A stretch of 64,000 nucleotides of DNA from Globodera rostochiensis (Eukaryota > Nematoda > Chromadorea > Rhabditida > Heteroderidae): contig JAEVLN010000017.1 in assembly GCA_018350325.1 (NCBI GenBank), positions 1,450,666 to 1,514,665 of the forward strand. The letters run 5' to 3'. Made by a program: the position numbers and the translations under genes. The notes beneath the pieces were generated by a model. It saw nothing but the letters and a program-made list of their open reading frames with translations, was not told where the DNA came from and made no database searches. This document shows, one piece after another, positions 1 through 12,744 of the stretch (the stretch's first letter is position 1; every line of letters begins with the position of its first letter).

Positions 1-76
1 TTGAAGATTTCGAAGTTTTTTGATTAAAACTCAATTTAAAAACTCAATATTTTGATTTTATTTATTTCATTTTTAG

Positions 77-3000
77 ATTTTGCCGGTACATTCAACAGAA
101 GCGAAAGTTCCGGTAGAGTCATTGTGCGATTCGAACAAAGATTCAGATCGCATTTTCTCAGAGCTGATCAATTCTGATCAGAAGAAGACCAAAATGCTCC
201 ATGCTGAAAACGTTGCGAGAATGGTCCGAACATCGGCACTGTTCCAAGACTTTCTTTGCAGTGAGCCCGAATTGTCAAAAATAAAGCTAAAACTCGAAGA
301 ATTGGTGGGCACTGTGGAATTGATGCGACTTGAGGAGGAATTTCCAGAAATTTTGCGAATTGGTATAATTTATTGCTCCCCGAACCTTTGGGGTGGAAAA
401 ATCGGGGTCGGGTTATTCGGAGGCGTCAAATCGGGGTCAGGGTAAGACTCAAAAATGTCGGGGGCTCGGGGAACAATCCTATAACCTCGGGGTAAGAAAA
501 TTGGGGGGTCGGGGAACAATCCTATGGCCTCGGGGGTAAGAAATTCAGGGTTATTCGGAGGCATCAAATCGGGGTCAGGGTAAGATCAAAAATGTCGGGG
601 GTCGGGGAACAATCCTATAACCTCGGGGTAAGAAAATCGGGGGGTCGGGGAACAATCCTATGGCCTCGGGGGTAAGAAATTCAGGGTTCTTCGGAGGCAT
701 CAAATCGGGGTCAGGGTAAGATCAAAAATGTCGGGACAAATTCTATGGCCTCGGGGGTAAGAAAGTCGGGGGGTCGGGGAACAATCCTATGGCGTCGGGG
801 GTAAGAATGTCGGGGGGTTCTTCGGGGGCATCAAATCCGAGGGTCAGGGGTAAGACTCGAAAATGTCGGGGACACCGGGGTCAGAGATTAATTCAATTTA
901 AAAAAATTAATAAACATTTTCAGATTTTGTGACTCAACAAACAATGTTGGAAAGTTATAAGCAACTGCTTTCGAGCAAATTTCCAATTAATAAGCGCAAC
1001 AAAATGTTTTTGCGTAAAACAATGGCGCTAATGATCGGAAAATTGCGGGAAATTGAAAATCGCTTTAAAAAATTGCATTCAAAAAACGGAACTTTGCAAC
1101 AAATCGTTGTGGAAAAATTGCAAATAATTTTAAACAATTCATTCGACGATTTGCACTCTCTGAAGAACATTTGCGTAATGATCAAATTTGTTTACTTTGT
1201 TCAAGGCAAAAGGACAGCGAAACAGTTGGAGACGGAGTTGAAGTTGTGGAAGACGAAGAAATGCGAGACGGCGGAAGAGCAGCAACGGATGTTGGACGAT
1301 TATTATGGCAAAGAGCTTGGCAAGCAGTACACGAAGGAAATTTTGTTCCTTTTGAAAAGCGACAAAAATTCCCAAATTTTGCTCCTTTTGGCAGAAATAG
1401 GTGCAAAAAGCCAACTCATCAAATTTATTGGCCCAAAAATGTTTGAAGAGTTGGATGCCAGCGGACTTTTGTACAAAATATTCCCCTCAAATAGTAATGG
1501 CCATTTTTCTTCATAATTTTAGAATTCTTTTGGCCATAAATGGCAACAATTTTACAAACCAATTAACTTTTAATTGAATTTAGGCTTTCAAAACGACGAA
1601 AACCTTTGGGAACATTATGCGCAGACAATAACAAACGATAAATTATCAGATTTGGGAGTGAAGAGCAAACTTTTGGCCGATTTTATTGTTTTCTTTCGAT
1701 TTTTACATCAAACTTTGTCCGTAGAACAAAAAATGGAAATTTTTTGGGATCGAATAAATAAATTCTTTGATATCGAGTTTGACGCACTTTTAGCCAATGA
1801 CAACAAGTTGGACGGCATTCTGAATTTTCAAGCAAATTTGGATATCATTTTTTTAAAAACAAAAAAATTTGTTACGGATGAAATTGTGGGGGAAAATTGG
1901 AAGAAACCATCAAAACATATGCAGCAACTTTTGTGGAGTAAATGGGAACAGAAAATTTACAAAAGTTCACAAAAGAAAGCGACAAATTTGAGGCGAATTT
2001 TCTATTTGGATGAATTTTTGAGTAAATTACACCAAAAAGAAATAGCGGCACTTTTTCGGCACAAATATTTCTTTGACAAATTCCAAGGAGGTTTTTTTTA
2101 CTTTTAAATTTAATATATTATGTTTAAATAAAATGTTTTATTTTAGTTTTGTCGGAATATGGCGTTGATAAAATTAAATACATTGTCAATCCAAGTGAAC
2201 TTGGTGAAGATTGGGAAAAGATGGTTGAAAAAGAGAAGCAATTTCCAAATGTAACAAAAACCCAAAATCTATCGAAAAAGTTGGAAAAAACGGATTCAGA
2301 AAAACAAGAAGAATTGAAGAGTGAATGTAAAAATAGCGCAAAGCCAAGTTTTGAACAAGAAATGCTTGACAAAATTACAGATGATCAAATGGGAAAAGTA
2401 AGTCCAAAATTGGCATTCGATTTGCTTGCTTTCACTTTTATTTGACTCTTTTTACGTTTATGAATTTTTTTTTTTAAATTAAAAACAAATTTTGTTTTGT
2501 TTTTTGGTGCCCAAAAGGCCACAGTCGTAATTTCATATTCTGGGCTTGCAGAACTCCGGTCAAAACCAGTCTGTTTTAACAAAAGTATTTTAAATTTATT
2601 AAAAAGTGGCAAATTCTTGTCTTAAATTCAGAAAAAAATAATGGGAGAATATATGAATTTTTAAACAACTTCATTTTTTCAGGGGGAGGGCTTATACATA
2701 TTGAAAAATCCAAAACATTTAATTCTGATTTAAATTTAATTTTTTAGGGTTTTAATGATTTTAATATTATGCTATATGTACCTGTTACTTTAAAGAATAA
2801 TCAATATTTTAAATTAGATTGAACAATTCGGTTGTCCAGTTAAAGGCCTAACTTTGCAAGATATGGTTGCGCTTGAAAAAGCAAATTTTAGTGTTGATGG
2901 TAAGTGTAAAAATAATCATTTGCCCCTAAAGATGGTTTTTGGACATTTGTCAAAAAATGATTTTAAAAAATTGAATTTTTACAACAAAAAAAAATTACCT

Positions 3001-3670
3001 CTCCGGGAATGCCAAGGAAAAGAGACTAGCTGGACTGAATTGGTGGCCTTTTTTCTGGTGCTAGGCACGACGATTCAGCGTCGGCCAATTCAGCATGGCC
3101 AGGTTTGAATCGTAAGCTGCTAAACACTAAAATTGCCCCTAAAAACGAAGACCCCAAATTTATTTTGTCCCATAAGTTTTTTGAAAAGGTTTCATCTAGG
3201 GTTGGAGCCGGGGGGGGGGGATCCCGGTCAAACCAGGGAACGGGGATACCGGGGACGGGACAAACCGGGGATCCCCGTTTTCGGGGATGAACAAACCGGG
3301 GAACGGGGATTCCCGGCCGGCTCCTCATTTCAACACTTTACGTTGCAGAACATCTGCTGATGGTGAGTTTCATAGAATATTTCACAACGGATGCCGCGGA
3401 CGTTCAACTTAACCGTCAATTGAGAGAGCAAAAACAATGCCTTCAAGTTGAGCTGGACACACTTTTATGGATATATTCCAATTTTTTGCAAATTTTTAAA
3501 ATTGATTACATAAACAAAGAAATGAATTCGCAAAACCGAAAAGTAGAAATATGCAAAATATACCAAAGTTTTGAGTTTGTCGTAAAAAAACAAAGTTTGA
3601 TGAGTGACGACAATTCACTTTTGACGTTTTTACGTTCGTTTCTCTACGAAGAGTTTTGTGACAAAGTAAT
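77..3670 (+). CDS. Helical repeat unit A of a giant NTase-linked protein (5' end outside window)
   Basis: Internal exons, none with a convincing start. The main ones are about 77-361, 929-1508, 1584-2092, 2146-2399, 2819-2900 and 3357-3665, mostly bounded by AG acceptors and GT-type donors. The translation is rich in Lys, Leu, Ile, Phe and Glu, with heptad-like spacing and no Pro-rich or Cys-rich part, so an all-alpha-helical fold is likely. I do not recognise a family. The exon ending near 361 closes with LEEEFPEILRIG, and the exon ending near 4206 closes with LEEQFPEVLKIG. The exons that follow each also resemble one another in order and pattern. This is therefore the first of two diverged units. 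Because no start or stop is convincing and the NTase exons follow on the same strand, I infer that this is the N-terminal part of one protein ending at 12086; separate tandem genes remain possible. Confidence 0.55.
390..890. repeat. G-rich short tandem repeat in an intron
   Basis: About 500 bases between two helical exons made of imperfect copies of phrases such as tcggggaacaatcctat, cctcgggggtaag and catcaaatcggggtcaggg. G-runs lie on the plus strand throughout, unlike the AT-rich exons. A related fragment sits at about 7707-7765. Confidence 0.8.
3195..3330. repeat. GC-rich inverted repeat
   Basis: A block running from ggagccgg to ccggctcc, full of gaacggggat and ccggggat phrases on both strands. 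It looks like a short fold-back insertion between helical exons; no target duplication was found. Confidence 0.5.
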
Positions 3671-3825
3671 TTTGATTATTTTAATTAATTTAAATTTTGA
3701 TATAAATAGACGGTATCAATTCCTAAACTCGAGATATTTGTGAGCCCAATTAGGGAAAGAATCGATTTTTTGATTTTGAAAATAAACGAGAACAAAGGCA
3801 GCCGCCGCAACACCACCAAATTTAG

Positions 3826-6758
3826 GAGGAAATACGTTCTGTCCGGGCTGAGGATTTTTTTGCTTCATGGCTGGCGCCCCGGTGCGATGACGATGAAAAG
3901 GTGCAACGCGTCCTGGCGAGACTTTGTTCAAACCGTTCAAAATTGGAAGAGATTAATTTTATTGCATTTCGAAATTTGCTGAAAAAGTCGCTTCAATTTC
4001 GAGCATATTTTTGCAATTTATCAGACAAAATCTACCATTTTGGAAGGCAAAAAGAGTGAAAAAGAAAGTAATAGCAATGAAAATGTTTGGTCTACCGACG
4101 AATTTGGGAGTGAATTCAGTGCAACTAAAGGGAAATTGTACGAACTGGTCGGGGACGACAATATGATCAAATTGGAAGAACAGTTTCCGGAGGTTTTAAA
4201 AATTGGTTATATTTTAATATTATTATTTGTATTTTAAAATAGAATATTATTATTTATATTTTAATAATTTAAAATTCTTTTATAATGTTTTTAACTGTTA
4301 GAGTTAGAACTAGCACTTTCTTCCCCAAAAAATAGTTTATTTGCTTATGAAGATTGACGCATTAATGACTGGATTTCAGCAGTTTTTTGCACATATTTTG
4401 GCATTTTTTGACTTTTGGCATAAGAAAATAATAATAAAATCCCCTAATTAGGTGTACAATTGATGAAAACAATACCCATTCTTTACAAAAACATTTTTTC
4501 ACACAAATCACACACTTCCAAAGCAAAAATGTGGGCAAGTCGAATTGCTATTCCGCAGATTGTGCACAAAATTGACAATTTTCTAATTTGGGAAATTAAA
4601 AATTCGGCCACAGTTTGTGTTGAACTTCAAAATGTGCTGAACGTAAAATGCAAACAAATTTACCGTAACGCTTTCGGAACATTGGCAAAACGCGAATTCT
4701 TCGAGTGGATGGGGCAAAGTCTGTGTCTGTTGGTTCAATTTGAAAAGTTGGCGAAGAGCACTCTGGCGTTATGCTCAACGGCGGCTAAAGATCGTATAAA
4801 TTTGGAAACCGTCCGAAACTGGTGGCCAAATTGTACGGAATACGATGCGCAACTCAACGCCTATCAGGTTAGTAATAATTAAAAAAAAATGATTTTAAAT
4901 ATTAAAGTGATCGTTTTAAACAATGGTTCTCAAATAATTAATTTAATTAATTCGCGAAAATTATTTTACCCATTTTGCTGAACATTTTAATCCAAATTCA
5001 GCAACATCAAAAAGTGATTGCAAAACATCACACCGGCCTACTATTCTTAATCACCGAAGAGAACGAGGAATTCAGGGAGTTCGTAAGAGAAACGCCTGGC
5101 GTAAAACGTCGAATTGACAATTTGTTAGCAAGCGAAGAAAATTATAGCAAATTAATGGCACATTGTGCGGTGTACTTAAGAAAGCCGACGACGCAAGGTT
5201 TGGGTTAAAAGCGGGGCTCGCAAAAATATGAATCGTTGTAGCCACATTTTGTGCTTTTTTGTTCAAACCTAAAGGTTTCCTCATTCTCGTTTGTGGGGCT
5301 TCAAGTTTTTGTGGATTTTTTTTTTGTTTGGAAATTTTTGAATCAATTGGGTTTACTTAATTTTTATCTATAGCCAAAACCAAATTTTGCCTTCTTGCAA
5401 AATGTGGTTTTCAAAACAGAAACTGGGCTTTTTTTTCGCTGCCTACCAACTGAGGCTTTTTGTTTAACGTTTTATGCAAGTCCCGGTTAAAATTAATTAA
5501 CGATTAATTGAATGGACGGGATGGTAATTAATGTGTTTCCATTATTAGCTGAAGACGGAATTGAATTATTGTATTCGAAATTTTTGGACACATTTGACAC
5601 TTTGGATGTTGAGTCGAAGTTGGCGCACGTTTTGGCGTTGTCATACGCCGTTTGGACGCGTTGGATGGACGGCGAACTTCGGGTCGAAAACCCGCGGCTT
5701 CCGATTGGCTTAAGACAAATCTACGAACAAATATGGCGACATTGCAGAGAGCGTTATGGTGCGGGTCGGTTACACAAAAATCGGCAATCCTAAAGAATTG
5801 GGATCCCCACTTCATACTTTGTGATTTGAACTAAAAATTTATATCCGGGGGGTTTCAGGGGTGCTGATCATGAATCTGACCTTAGATTTGATTTTGTCTA
5901 AGATTTTTCATTAATTATTTGATTTAGGCAAGGGCGTAGCCAGGGGGGGCGGGGGGGGGGGGGGAATTCCCACCCCCGAAATGAAATTTGAGAAGAAAAA
6001 AAACCATAGGGGGGACCCTATTGTTTTACACTTTTACAATTTTTGACCAATTTTCTTAGCAAATTTCATCAAAAATCAAAAAAATTTTCCCAGCGGCGCC
6101 TATCGATTTTTTGAAAAATTTGAATTCGTGTCCGGGGTTCGAAATCGGGCGAAATAGAGGTCAGATTCTGATTCTACGTCCCATTTCTAACGACTGTATA
6201 AAATGTTTTTTTATTTTTTGAAAAACAATTAGGGACCCGTCATTCTTAAGGATTGCCCAAAAATCGTCGGACGACGACCAAAACAAAAATTTGTTGGTCG
6301 TCGTCCGACGATTTGATGATGTACCTATAACCGCCGCACAATTTTATGTAGAAATTGTCTACGACAAAATTTATGATGAAAGTTTGGAAGAATTGATGTT
6401 TCGGAAAAAGCTGATTCGGGAAGTCTTTACCAAAGTGAAAAATTTCGTCGAATCAAAGCGAAACGAAAAAAATTTGCAAAAATTGGGCCTAAAAAAGTGG
6501 AAGGGCAAATCCGATAATAGACATAAGCAAACTCAGAATGTAAACAGTGGCAAATTGTTGGAAGAATGGGAAACGATTTGGGCAAGGGCGTCGTTGAGGA
6601 TTCAAATGGAGGAGGCAGAATGCCAAAGGAATGAATGCCAAACAAAAATGGAAATATTTGAAGTTGAATCGAGTGATTGGATGCAAACGCAACACTTCAA
6701 CATGTTGACAGAGTTGTTGGAGCACAAATCGATGCGCGTTCGCTTAAAAAATGGTTGA
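3826..6758 (+). CDS. Helical repeat unit B of the NTase-linked protein
   Basis: Exons include about 3826-3990 (opens EEIRSVRAEDFFASWLAP after a clean TTTAG), 4022-4206, 4450-4868, 5001-5205, 5512-5790 and 6291-6758. The pieces follow the same order as unit A: a short helical exon, an acidic stretch ending LEEQFPEVLKIG, then long helical exons. This supports an internal duplication followed by strong divergence. The last exon ends at AAAATG|GTTGAAC, a usable donor, so the stop just beyond it need not be the end of the protein. No catalytic or metal-binding motif is visible. The 5795-6240 interval holds dispersed-repeat sequence rather than exons. Function unknown; a scaffold role for the downstream NTase is inference. 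Confidence 0.5.
5928..6190. repeat. Dispersed repeat fragment beginning GGGCGTAGCCAGGGGGG
   Basis: Starts with a G-run typical of transposon ends and ends with cagattctgattctacg. Relatives of that phrase occur near 26866, 32388, 32622, 36370 and 39850. It also contains a truncated copy of the GGCGCCTATCG motif discussed under findings. Confidence 0.6.
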
Positions 6759-7060
6759 ACATTTTAATGTTTAAATAAATTAACAAAAAGGGCTAATACC
6801 TCGTTACCTATTTTAACTTTTACTAAATTAAAAAACGATACAAAAATGTAAATAAAGAATGCCAAAAAATTTAACAAATTCCGCAATAAATAAACACTAA
6901 AACTTAAAATGGGCTTCTTCGGTTCCTAAGAAGCTCCAATTTTTCACGGTCCACAGGTCGGGGATTGGAACCCTTTAGAAGCGGAGCCGGCGCCGGATTT
7001 TATTATTTTTTAAAAATTCAAAATTTATTCACTTCTCGTTTAAATATTGGCCTTTTGTAG

Positions 7061-8463
7061 AACTCAAAGCTCGACCAGAAATGGTTGAACAATGGCTTTT
7101 GCAATTTATGTGTTGGGAAATGGCCGAGAAAATTTTGTACCTCATCAAATTGAATGACGAGCAATTCGCTGTGATGAGAGCGTATCAAAAAGAGAATAGG
7201 ACAAAAAGAGGAGAAAATGAAGAAGAAGAAGAAAAGGAAAGAATTGTGGAGCAATTTGAAGAGAAGCGAAAGGGAATGAAGGAAAAAGAAGAAAACGGCG
7301 GACAAAAGAAAAGTCCAAAAGAGGAAAAACTGATGAGAAAAAGAAAGCATTCAAAAAAGAGCTTTTTGGACACAAAAAGTGAAAAAGACAAAAAAAGTGT
7401 AGAAAATTTTGAACAAATTGCAACAGCAACAACAACAACAATACAGTTCGAAATGTCCGATTCAGCAGCAGTTGAACAACAGAGGCCAAGTGATGGAACT
7501 GAAAACAGCGCATCTAGCAGTTTGGAGTCATCAAATTTTTCAGAAAAATTCGAGCAAAATTCGCCCAACCAAACAGCGGTCAACGAAAATGACAATGATT
7601 TAAAAAAGGCTATTGAAAACATTGATCTAAACGGTATTTTAGAGAAGCATTACCAGCAGTGTTTTGGGTAGAAATATTCAAAATCAAAAAGATTCCATTT
7701 AATTAGGGTTACTCCCCGCCCCCTCGGGGGTGGGATAATCGGAGGCCGGGGGCGCATCGGGCCTTATCCAGCAATTTTTATTGTTAATTTTTCAGATTTT
7801 TTTAAAGGCGATTATTTGATGTCAAAATACCAAAATATTTTGTTAGACCCAAACAAATTGGCCGGCCAAATACTTGACATTGGCATTTATTTGTATGAAA
7901 TTTCGAACAGATTTAATGCCGCCGATGGAATGCTTAAGGCCATCTCCGAATTTGAAACAAACAAAATGCAATTAATTTACAGCAATCAATTGGACAATAT
8001 ATTGCAAAAATGGAACAAATTTAGGCAATATTTAGTCGGCATAACAAAATTTGGCAATTTTAATCGCAAAGTTTTGGAGAAATCATTGCACATTATGTTG
8101 AAGGAAATCATTTCTGTAGCGGAAGGATGGAATATTGAAACGAAAACATGTTCAATCAGTCAAAATGATGAGGAAAAAGAAATTAAAAATGTAAAAATGC
8201 AATTGCACAGAAACAATTTGGCCAATTCAATTACGAGCAAATTTGGCAAATGTGCCGACATTTGGGCCGAGTCCAGTGATGAACGGCGAATGCTTTTGTT
8301 GCTTTCAATTTATCAATGGGACAAAAAGAAAAAGCAAAATTCAAAAATGGTCCACAAATTTCTTACTGATTTGAATGGATGGCAAAAAATGTTGGAGCAG
8401 CAGCGAATTGGCACGCATTTTAATATATTTAGCGTTTTAAAACATAAAATGAATAGATATTAA
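7061..8463 (+). CDS. Charged linker and third helical segment preceding the NTase core
   Basis: The exon at about 7061-7670 starts helical and turns into a long Glu/Lys-rich low-complexity stretch (runs such as EEEEEKERIVEQ), then a Gln/Thr- and Ser-rich tail. It ends at TTTTGG|GTAGAA, a donor. The next exon, from about 7796, is helical again and ends near 8463 in AT-rich sequence. The minus-strand paralogue has the same order: a charged low-complexity exon (about 57970-58628), a helical exon (57511-57810), then the NTase. That shared order is the main reason for treating these exons as one gene with the NTase. I expect a flexible linker between the helical repeats and the catalytic domain. 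Exact exon ends are uncertain. Confidence 0.55.
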
Positions 8464-8495
8464 TATTAATAATAATATTAAATTTGGTTTTAAGA

Positions 8496-11400
8496 CCATC
8501 TTTCAACAATTCAACATAACAATTATTTGCTAAATAGTAAATTTGGCACTGAAAATGATGTCCATACGCATTATTCATTTGTGTTCCCCCAATTCAACCA
8601 GCAATTATTTTTTGTCCAATTTGATGACGACGCAAAACATTTAAAAGAGGTAAAATTTGTAAACATTGTTTTCTAAATTCTACAACATTTTGTTTAAGTT
8701 GAATGAAATTGTCATTAAAAAAAATGATGTGAAGACAGATGAAGCAAACAAAGCATTGAATGAGCTAAAAATAATTATGTCAAGATGGGTAAAAAAAAAA
8801 TGTTTAAATAAATATTCATTTAAATAAAAAATAATAATTTTTATTATAAATTTTAAATTCAGTCTAAAGAGGCCAGAATGTTGGAGACCGGCTCCTTTAT
8901 GCTGGGAGCGCGCACCTCAAATTCGGACATTGACGTAATTTGCATTGTGCCACAAAAACTGACAAAATTTGAGGAACGAAACCAATTCTTTGGCACTTTT
9001 GAGTGCAATTTGACACTGCGAAAGTGCGAACAAAATTCGTTTTATTGTCTTTTATGTCAGGTGGTTAAATTTTTGCGTAAATTTTATTGCAAATTTGTGA
9101 CTATTTATTATTATTATTTTATTAGCACGACAACGTTGAAATGCTGCAAAAGGTGCCGTTGGCTTTCATTCCGCTGATTAAACTAAAATTTTGCGGAATC
9201 GAATTTGACATTTTGTTTGTTTCAATCCCGACAATTGAAACGCTGCCGAGTGAGCCGATGACGAGAAGCGATGTGATGGGATTGATGCACAAATTAGCCA
9301 TCCAAACGGAGCCTGACGAAAAAATGATAAAATCGTTGGCAGGTAGCCTCATAATTTTTATTTTAATAAGCTTTTTAGATCAAATTAGGCAACTATTTAT
9401 TTTGATTAGCTATTTTTATGACTTTATTTTGGGGTTTTGCACCTAAACATTTTTTTGGAAAGGGGGGAGTGGGGTTTAGCACATATTTCGAAGTTTTTTA
9501 GAACTACCTAAAACCTGGTTTTTAGCACCTAAAAATCCGGGTCCCAGTTATACAATTACCTAAGACCTTTCATAAAGTTCAGGATCAAATTTATTTTTTT
9601 GAAATTTTCTTGCTAAAAAATATTACAAAAAAAAAATCATTTCAATTGTTGTAACGCATGCGTAACATTTTTTTGCTTTTCAGGATACATAACAAACGAT
9701 CACATAATGGAGCTGCTGGGGAACAAAATAATACAAAAATTCAGAAAGTTTATTGCGATTTTGAAGTTATGGGCAAAAAGTTTGTTGTAAATTTAAATAA
9801 AAAATATATAAAATTAATTTTAGGCAATTACCTTTACAACTCACTCTTTGGCTTTTTCAACGGAATTTCCTTGACAATAATGGCAACAAAAGTGCTGCTT
9901 TTTTACCCAAACGCTTCCGTGCCATTCTTATTGCACAAATTTTTCTTTACTTATTGTACATGGTAATAAATAATTACTGTAATTAATAAATAATTAATTA
10001 ATTAATCAATTAATTGGCAGTGGCAGCCGATAGCAAAAAGCAAACTGCCCGAGAAATTATATGTAGTTGCGAGATTGCCAAGGGATTTTTTGGTTTCAGA
10101 CTTTCGGGGTATATCTAACCTTCTTGATATTTGTTCAAACACTCTTAGTTATTAAACTCATTAAGAGCATTTTCTATAGTACATATGTAATTAAATTTGG
10201 TCAAATTACCTAACTTAAAAACGGCGTTTTTAAGTTGGTCCTTTTCTTTTTTTACCACTTAAATGCGCATTTTTGGGGATTATCAAAAAAGGGGTTTTAG
10301 CCGCTTGGTATTAAATTTCTTTGAATCCGGATCATTTACAACTGACCCAAATGATTTGAACCTTTGGGAATAGGGGAAGTAATCAGAGAGTAATCCATCA
10401 GCAAAAATTAATTGTATAAAAAAAACAAAATAATGAAATTATGCAAAATTTGTCCCAGGGAATGGCCAATTCCCGTTCGATTGGTCGATTATGTACCGAA
10501 TGAATTTGAAAAGTTTTCTTGGACTCAAAAGGCCGAAGAAGACAAGAAAAACTCACCACTTTTAATGCCAATCATCACTCCAGGTTAGTGAATTTGGTTA
10601 ATTCATATATTAATTAAAGCACGAAATATCGAAAAAATCTCAGTCCGCGAGGAGATTCTCGATTGTCCGGTCTCTAATTAATAATTACAAATTATTTTTT
10701 GTTTAAGAGATGTAAACAAGTATTGTTACTTAAAACTGTGTGTAACATAACGCAAATTGCATTTTATGGATTTCTTTTGAGCTAAAACCAAACAAATTTA
10801 CACAAATAAGTTTAATTAGTGCGGGATTAAATTTGAATCAGCCCAATTGCAGGATGTTTGGAGCAAAATGGAATGTACAACATGAGCAAGTCGACTTACC
10901 AAATCGTTCAAACATCAATGCAAGAAGGTATTAAAATCAGTTGTTAAATTGTCAAGCGTGTGCACGGTTACGCATTTTTTTAAACCGTAAACGCCCGTTC
11001 TCATAACCATTAATAGTGCTGCACGAGACCTAAAATTTTCCGAGACTCGAGACCAAGACTTGACCCCGAGACTCGAGACTGAGACTTGAGACCGAGACTT
11101 GGCCCCGAGACTCGAGACCGAGACTTGACCCGAGACTCGAGACCGAGACTTGGCCCGAGACTCGAGACCGAGACTTGACCCCGAGACTCGAGACCGAGAC
11201 TTGACCCTGAGACTCGAGACCGAGAATGAGACTTGACCTCGAAACTCGAGACCGAAATCCAAAAAACACGAGACTTTTCTTGAGTCGAGACTCGAGACCG
11301 AGACTTTGGTGCAGCACTAACCATTAACCGCCCGTGTCCGGGACGAATCCAAAATTCCATAACCATAGCGCCCGTAACCGCGGTGTTTAAATTATATTTT

Positions 11401-12086
11401 AAGCGCTGATAAAAGTCCGTCAAATTCCTAGCTCTTCCAATTGGAAGCAATTGTTTCCAATGAAGAAATTTACGGAAAAGGTGGGCAAAATTAATTGCTA
11501 TAAACTAAAATTATATTCATTTACCTAATTAATTAATTAATTTTTGCAATAAGTACGAACATTTTGTGGCAATTTGTTGCATTGTCGACAATCATATTCA
11601 TTTGGACAAATTTTGTGGCTTTGTTGGGCGAAGAATTCGGGTGCAATTGGAGCATTTTGACGATATGACAAGTGAAGTCAAATTCAGTCATATTTTGACA
11701 GAAAATGATGGAAAATTGAATTGTCCAAATTCAATTTTAACGCATTCAAAAAGCCAATTTAAGTAATTTTTAAAAATTTATAATCTTTATTCTCAGTCAC
11801 TTCTAATTTGTTATATATTCTTATTTATTTTATTCATTTTCGACTCTTTAGGAATTTGTCCCTACACAAAGTTTGGCTGGTTGGTATTGAATTGGCAGAT
11901 AAAGCACAAAATGTTAATTCAAATGAGGCAAAAGCGCATTTAAAATCAAAAATAAACACAAAACTTTCCGAAGAATTTGACAACAAAATTTTAAATAATT
12001 TTTTGAAGGGCTGTTATCAGCCGATTTTGTTAATTTCCAATTATGTCGATGCGTCTGAGTTGCAATTGGACGATTCATTTGTTTAA
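8496..12086 (+). CDS. Poly(A)-polymerase-type nucleotidyltransferase core
   Basis: About nine exons follow the order of canonical poly(A) polymerase. The N-terminal lead-in is 8496-8652 and 8698-8789. GSFMLGARTSNSDIDV (about 8890-8940) carries the GS..LG motif and the first two catalytic Asp; EFDILF near 9205 gives the third. Then come the ILKLWAK helix (9685-9780), LFGFFNG (9824-9961), MPIITPG (to about 10583) with YNMSKSTYQI after it (10850-10925), the WKQLFP exon (11404-11480) and the FVAICCIV...RIRVQLEHF exon (11554-11765). The last exon is 11850-12086. In the family this enzyme adds AMP to RNA 3' ends using two metal ions held by these Asp. All key residues are present, so catalysis is plausible. 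It is more diverged than a housekeeping enzyme would be, and I infer fusion to the upstream helical exons. Substrate unknown. Confidence 0.8.
11014..11319. mobile_element. Non-autonomous hAT-like element, CGAGAC-repeat interior
   Basis: Inverted ends TAGTGCTGCACGAGAC and GGTGCAGCACTA are flanked by a perfect 8-bp duplication, ACCATTAA (11006-11013 and 11320-11327). The interior is almost wholly repeats of a phrase like gagactcgagaccgagactt. It lies in an intron of the NTase gene and encodes nothing of its own. Confidence 0.85.
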
Positions 12087-12744
12087 TTTTCTGCAAAATT
12101 TTAAGTTGCGATTTAAAATTGAATTAATGGTTTAAAAATCTTAATGCTATTATTATTTACCTGAACTTTAAAATGCATTCTGCGTACATTCAAATATTAT
12201 ATTTTGTTAGAAATAAAAAAGGCAGAAACAAATAAAGGAAATTTAAATATCTTTGGATTCGTAACTCTCAATAAAATTATGGTCAGTGATGAAAAAGATG
12301 ATGAATTTTATAAGTAGATAGAAGTTTTTACATTTTTTTTCTAAACGCCCTCAGCTATGAAATGCATCAATATAAAGCTTTCAGATCAATATGAGGCTTT
12401 TCCATAGAAGGTATTGTAAATATGTTCGAGAGTCTCGTCGGGTCTCAACTCAAAAAATATACCCTTTCAGTTTTTTGGGCCTCGATTCTCGAGGTAATTT
12501 AGTAAATAATTTTTATTGTTAGCACACAAACTGTTTTTTTTATAAAATTGGAATTTTTTTTCTAAAATTAATTAATAAAAATGCAATAAAACAAAAAAGC
12601 ACACACACAGACACATAAAAGAGTTTATTTATTTTTGAAATTTACTATCCGATAAACATAAACAGAAGATATTAATAAACTATCACATCAAATGACAAAT
12701 TACAATGGCAGAGAAAGTCGACCGTCTTGCAATCGTCTGATCAT
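12087..12744. other. Intergenic, no gene seen
   Basis: AT-rich sequence between convergent genes. Around 12420-12495 there are gtctcgtcgggtctcaactc and tcgattctcgagg phrases, a worn relic of the CGAGAC-type elements. No reading frame or RNA gene is supportable. Confidence 0.6.

Noticed and set aside
7145..7622. Minus-strand frames rich in Phe, Leu and Ser
   Set aside because: They are the antisense of the Glu/Lys-rich linker exon and have no support of their own.
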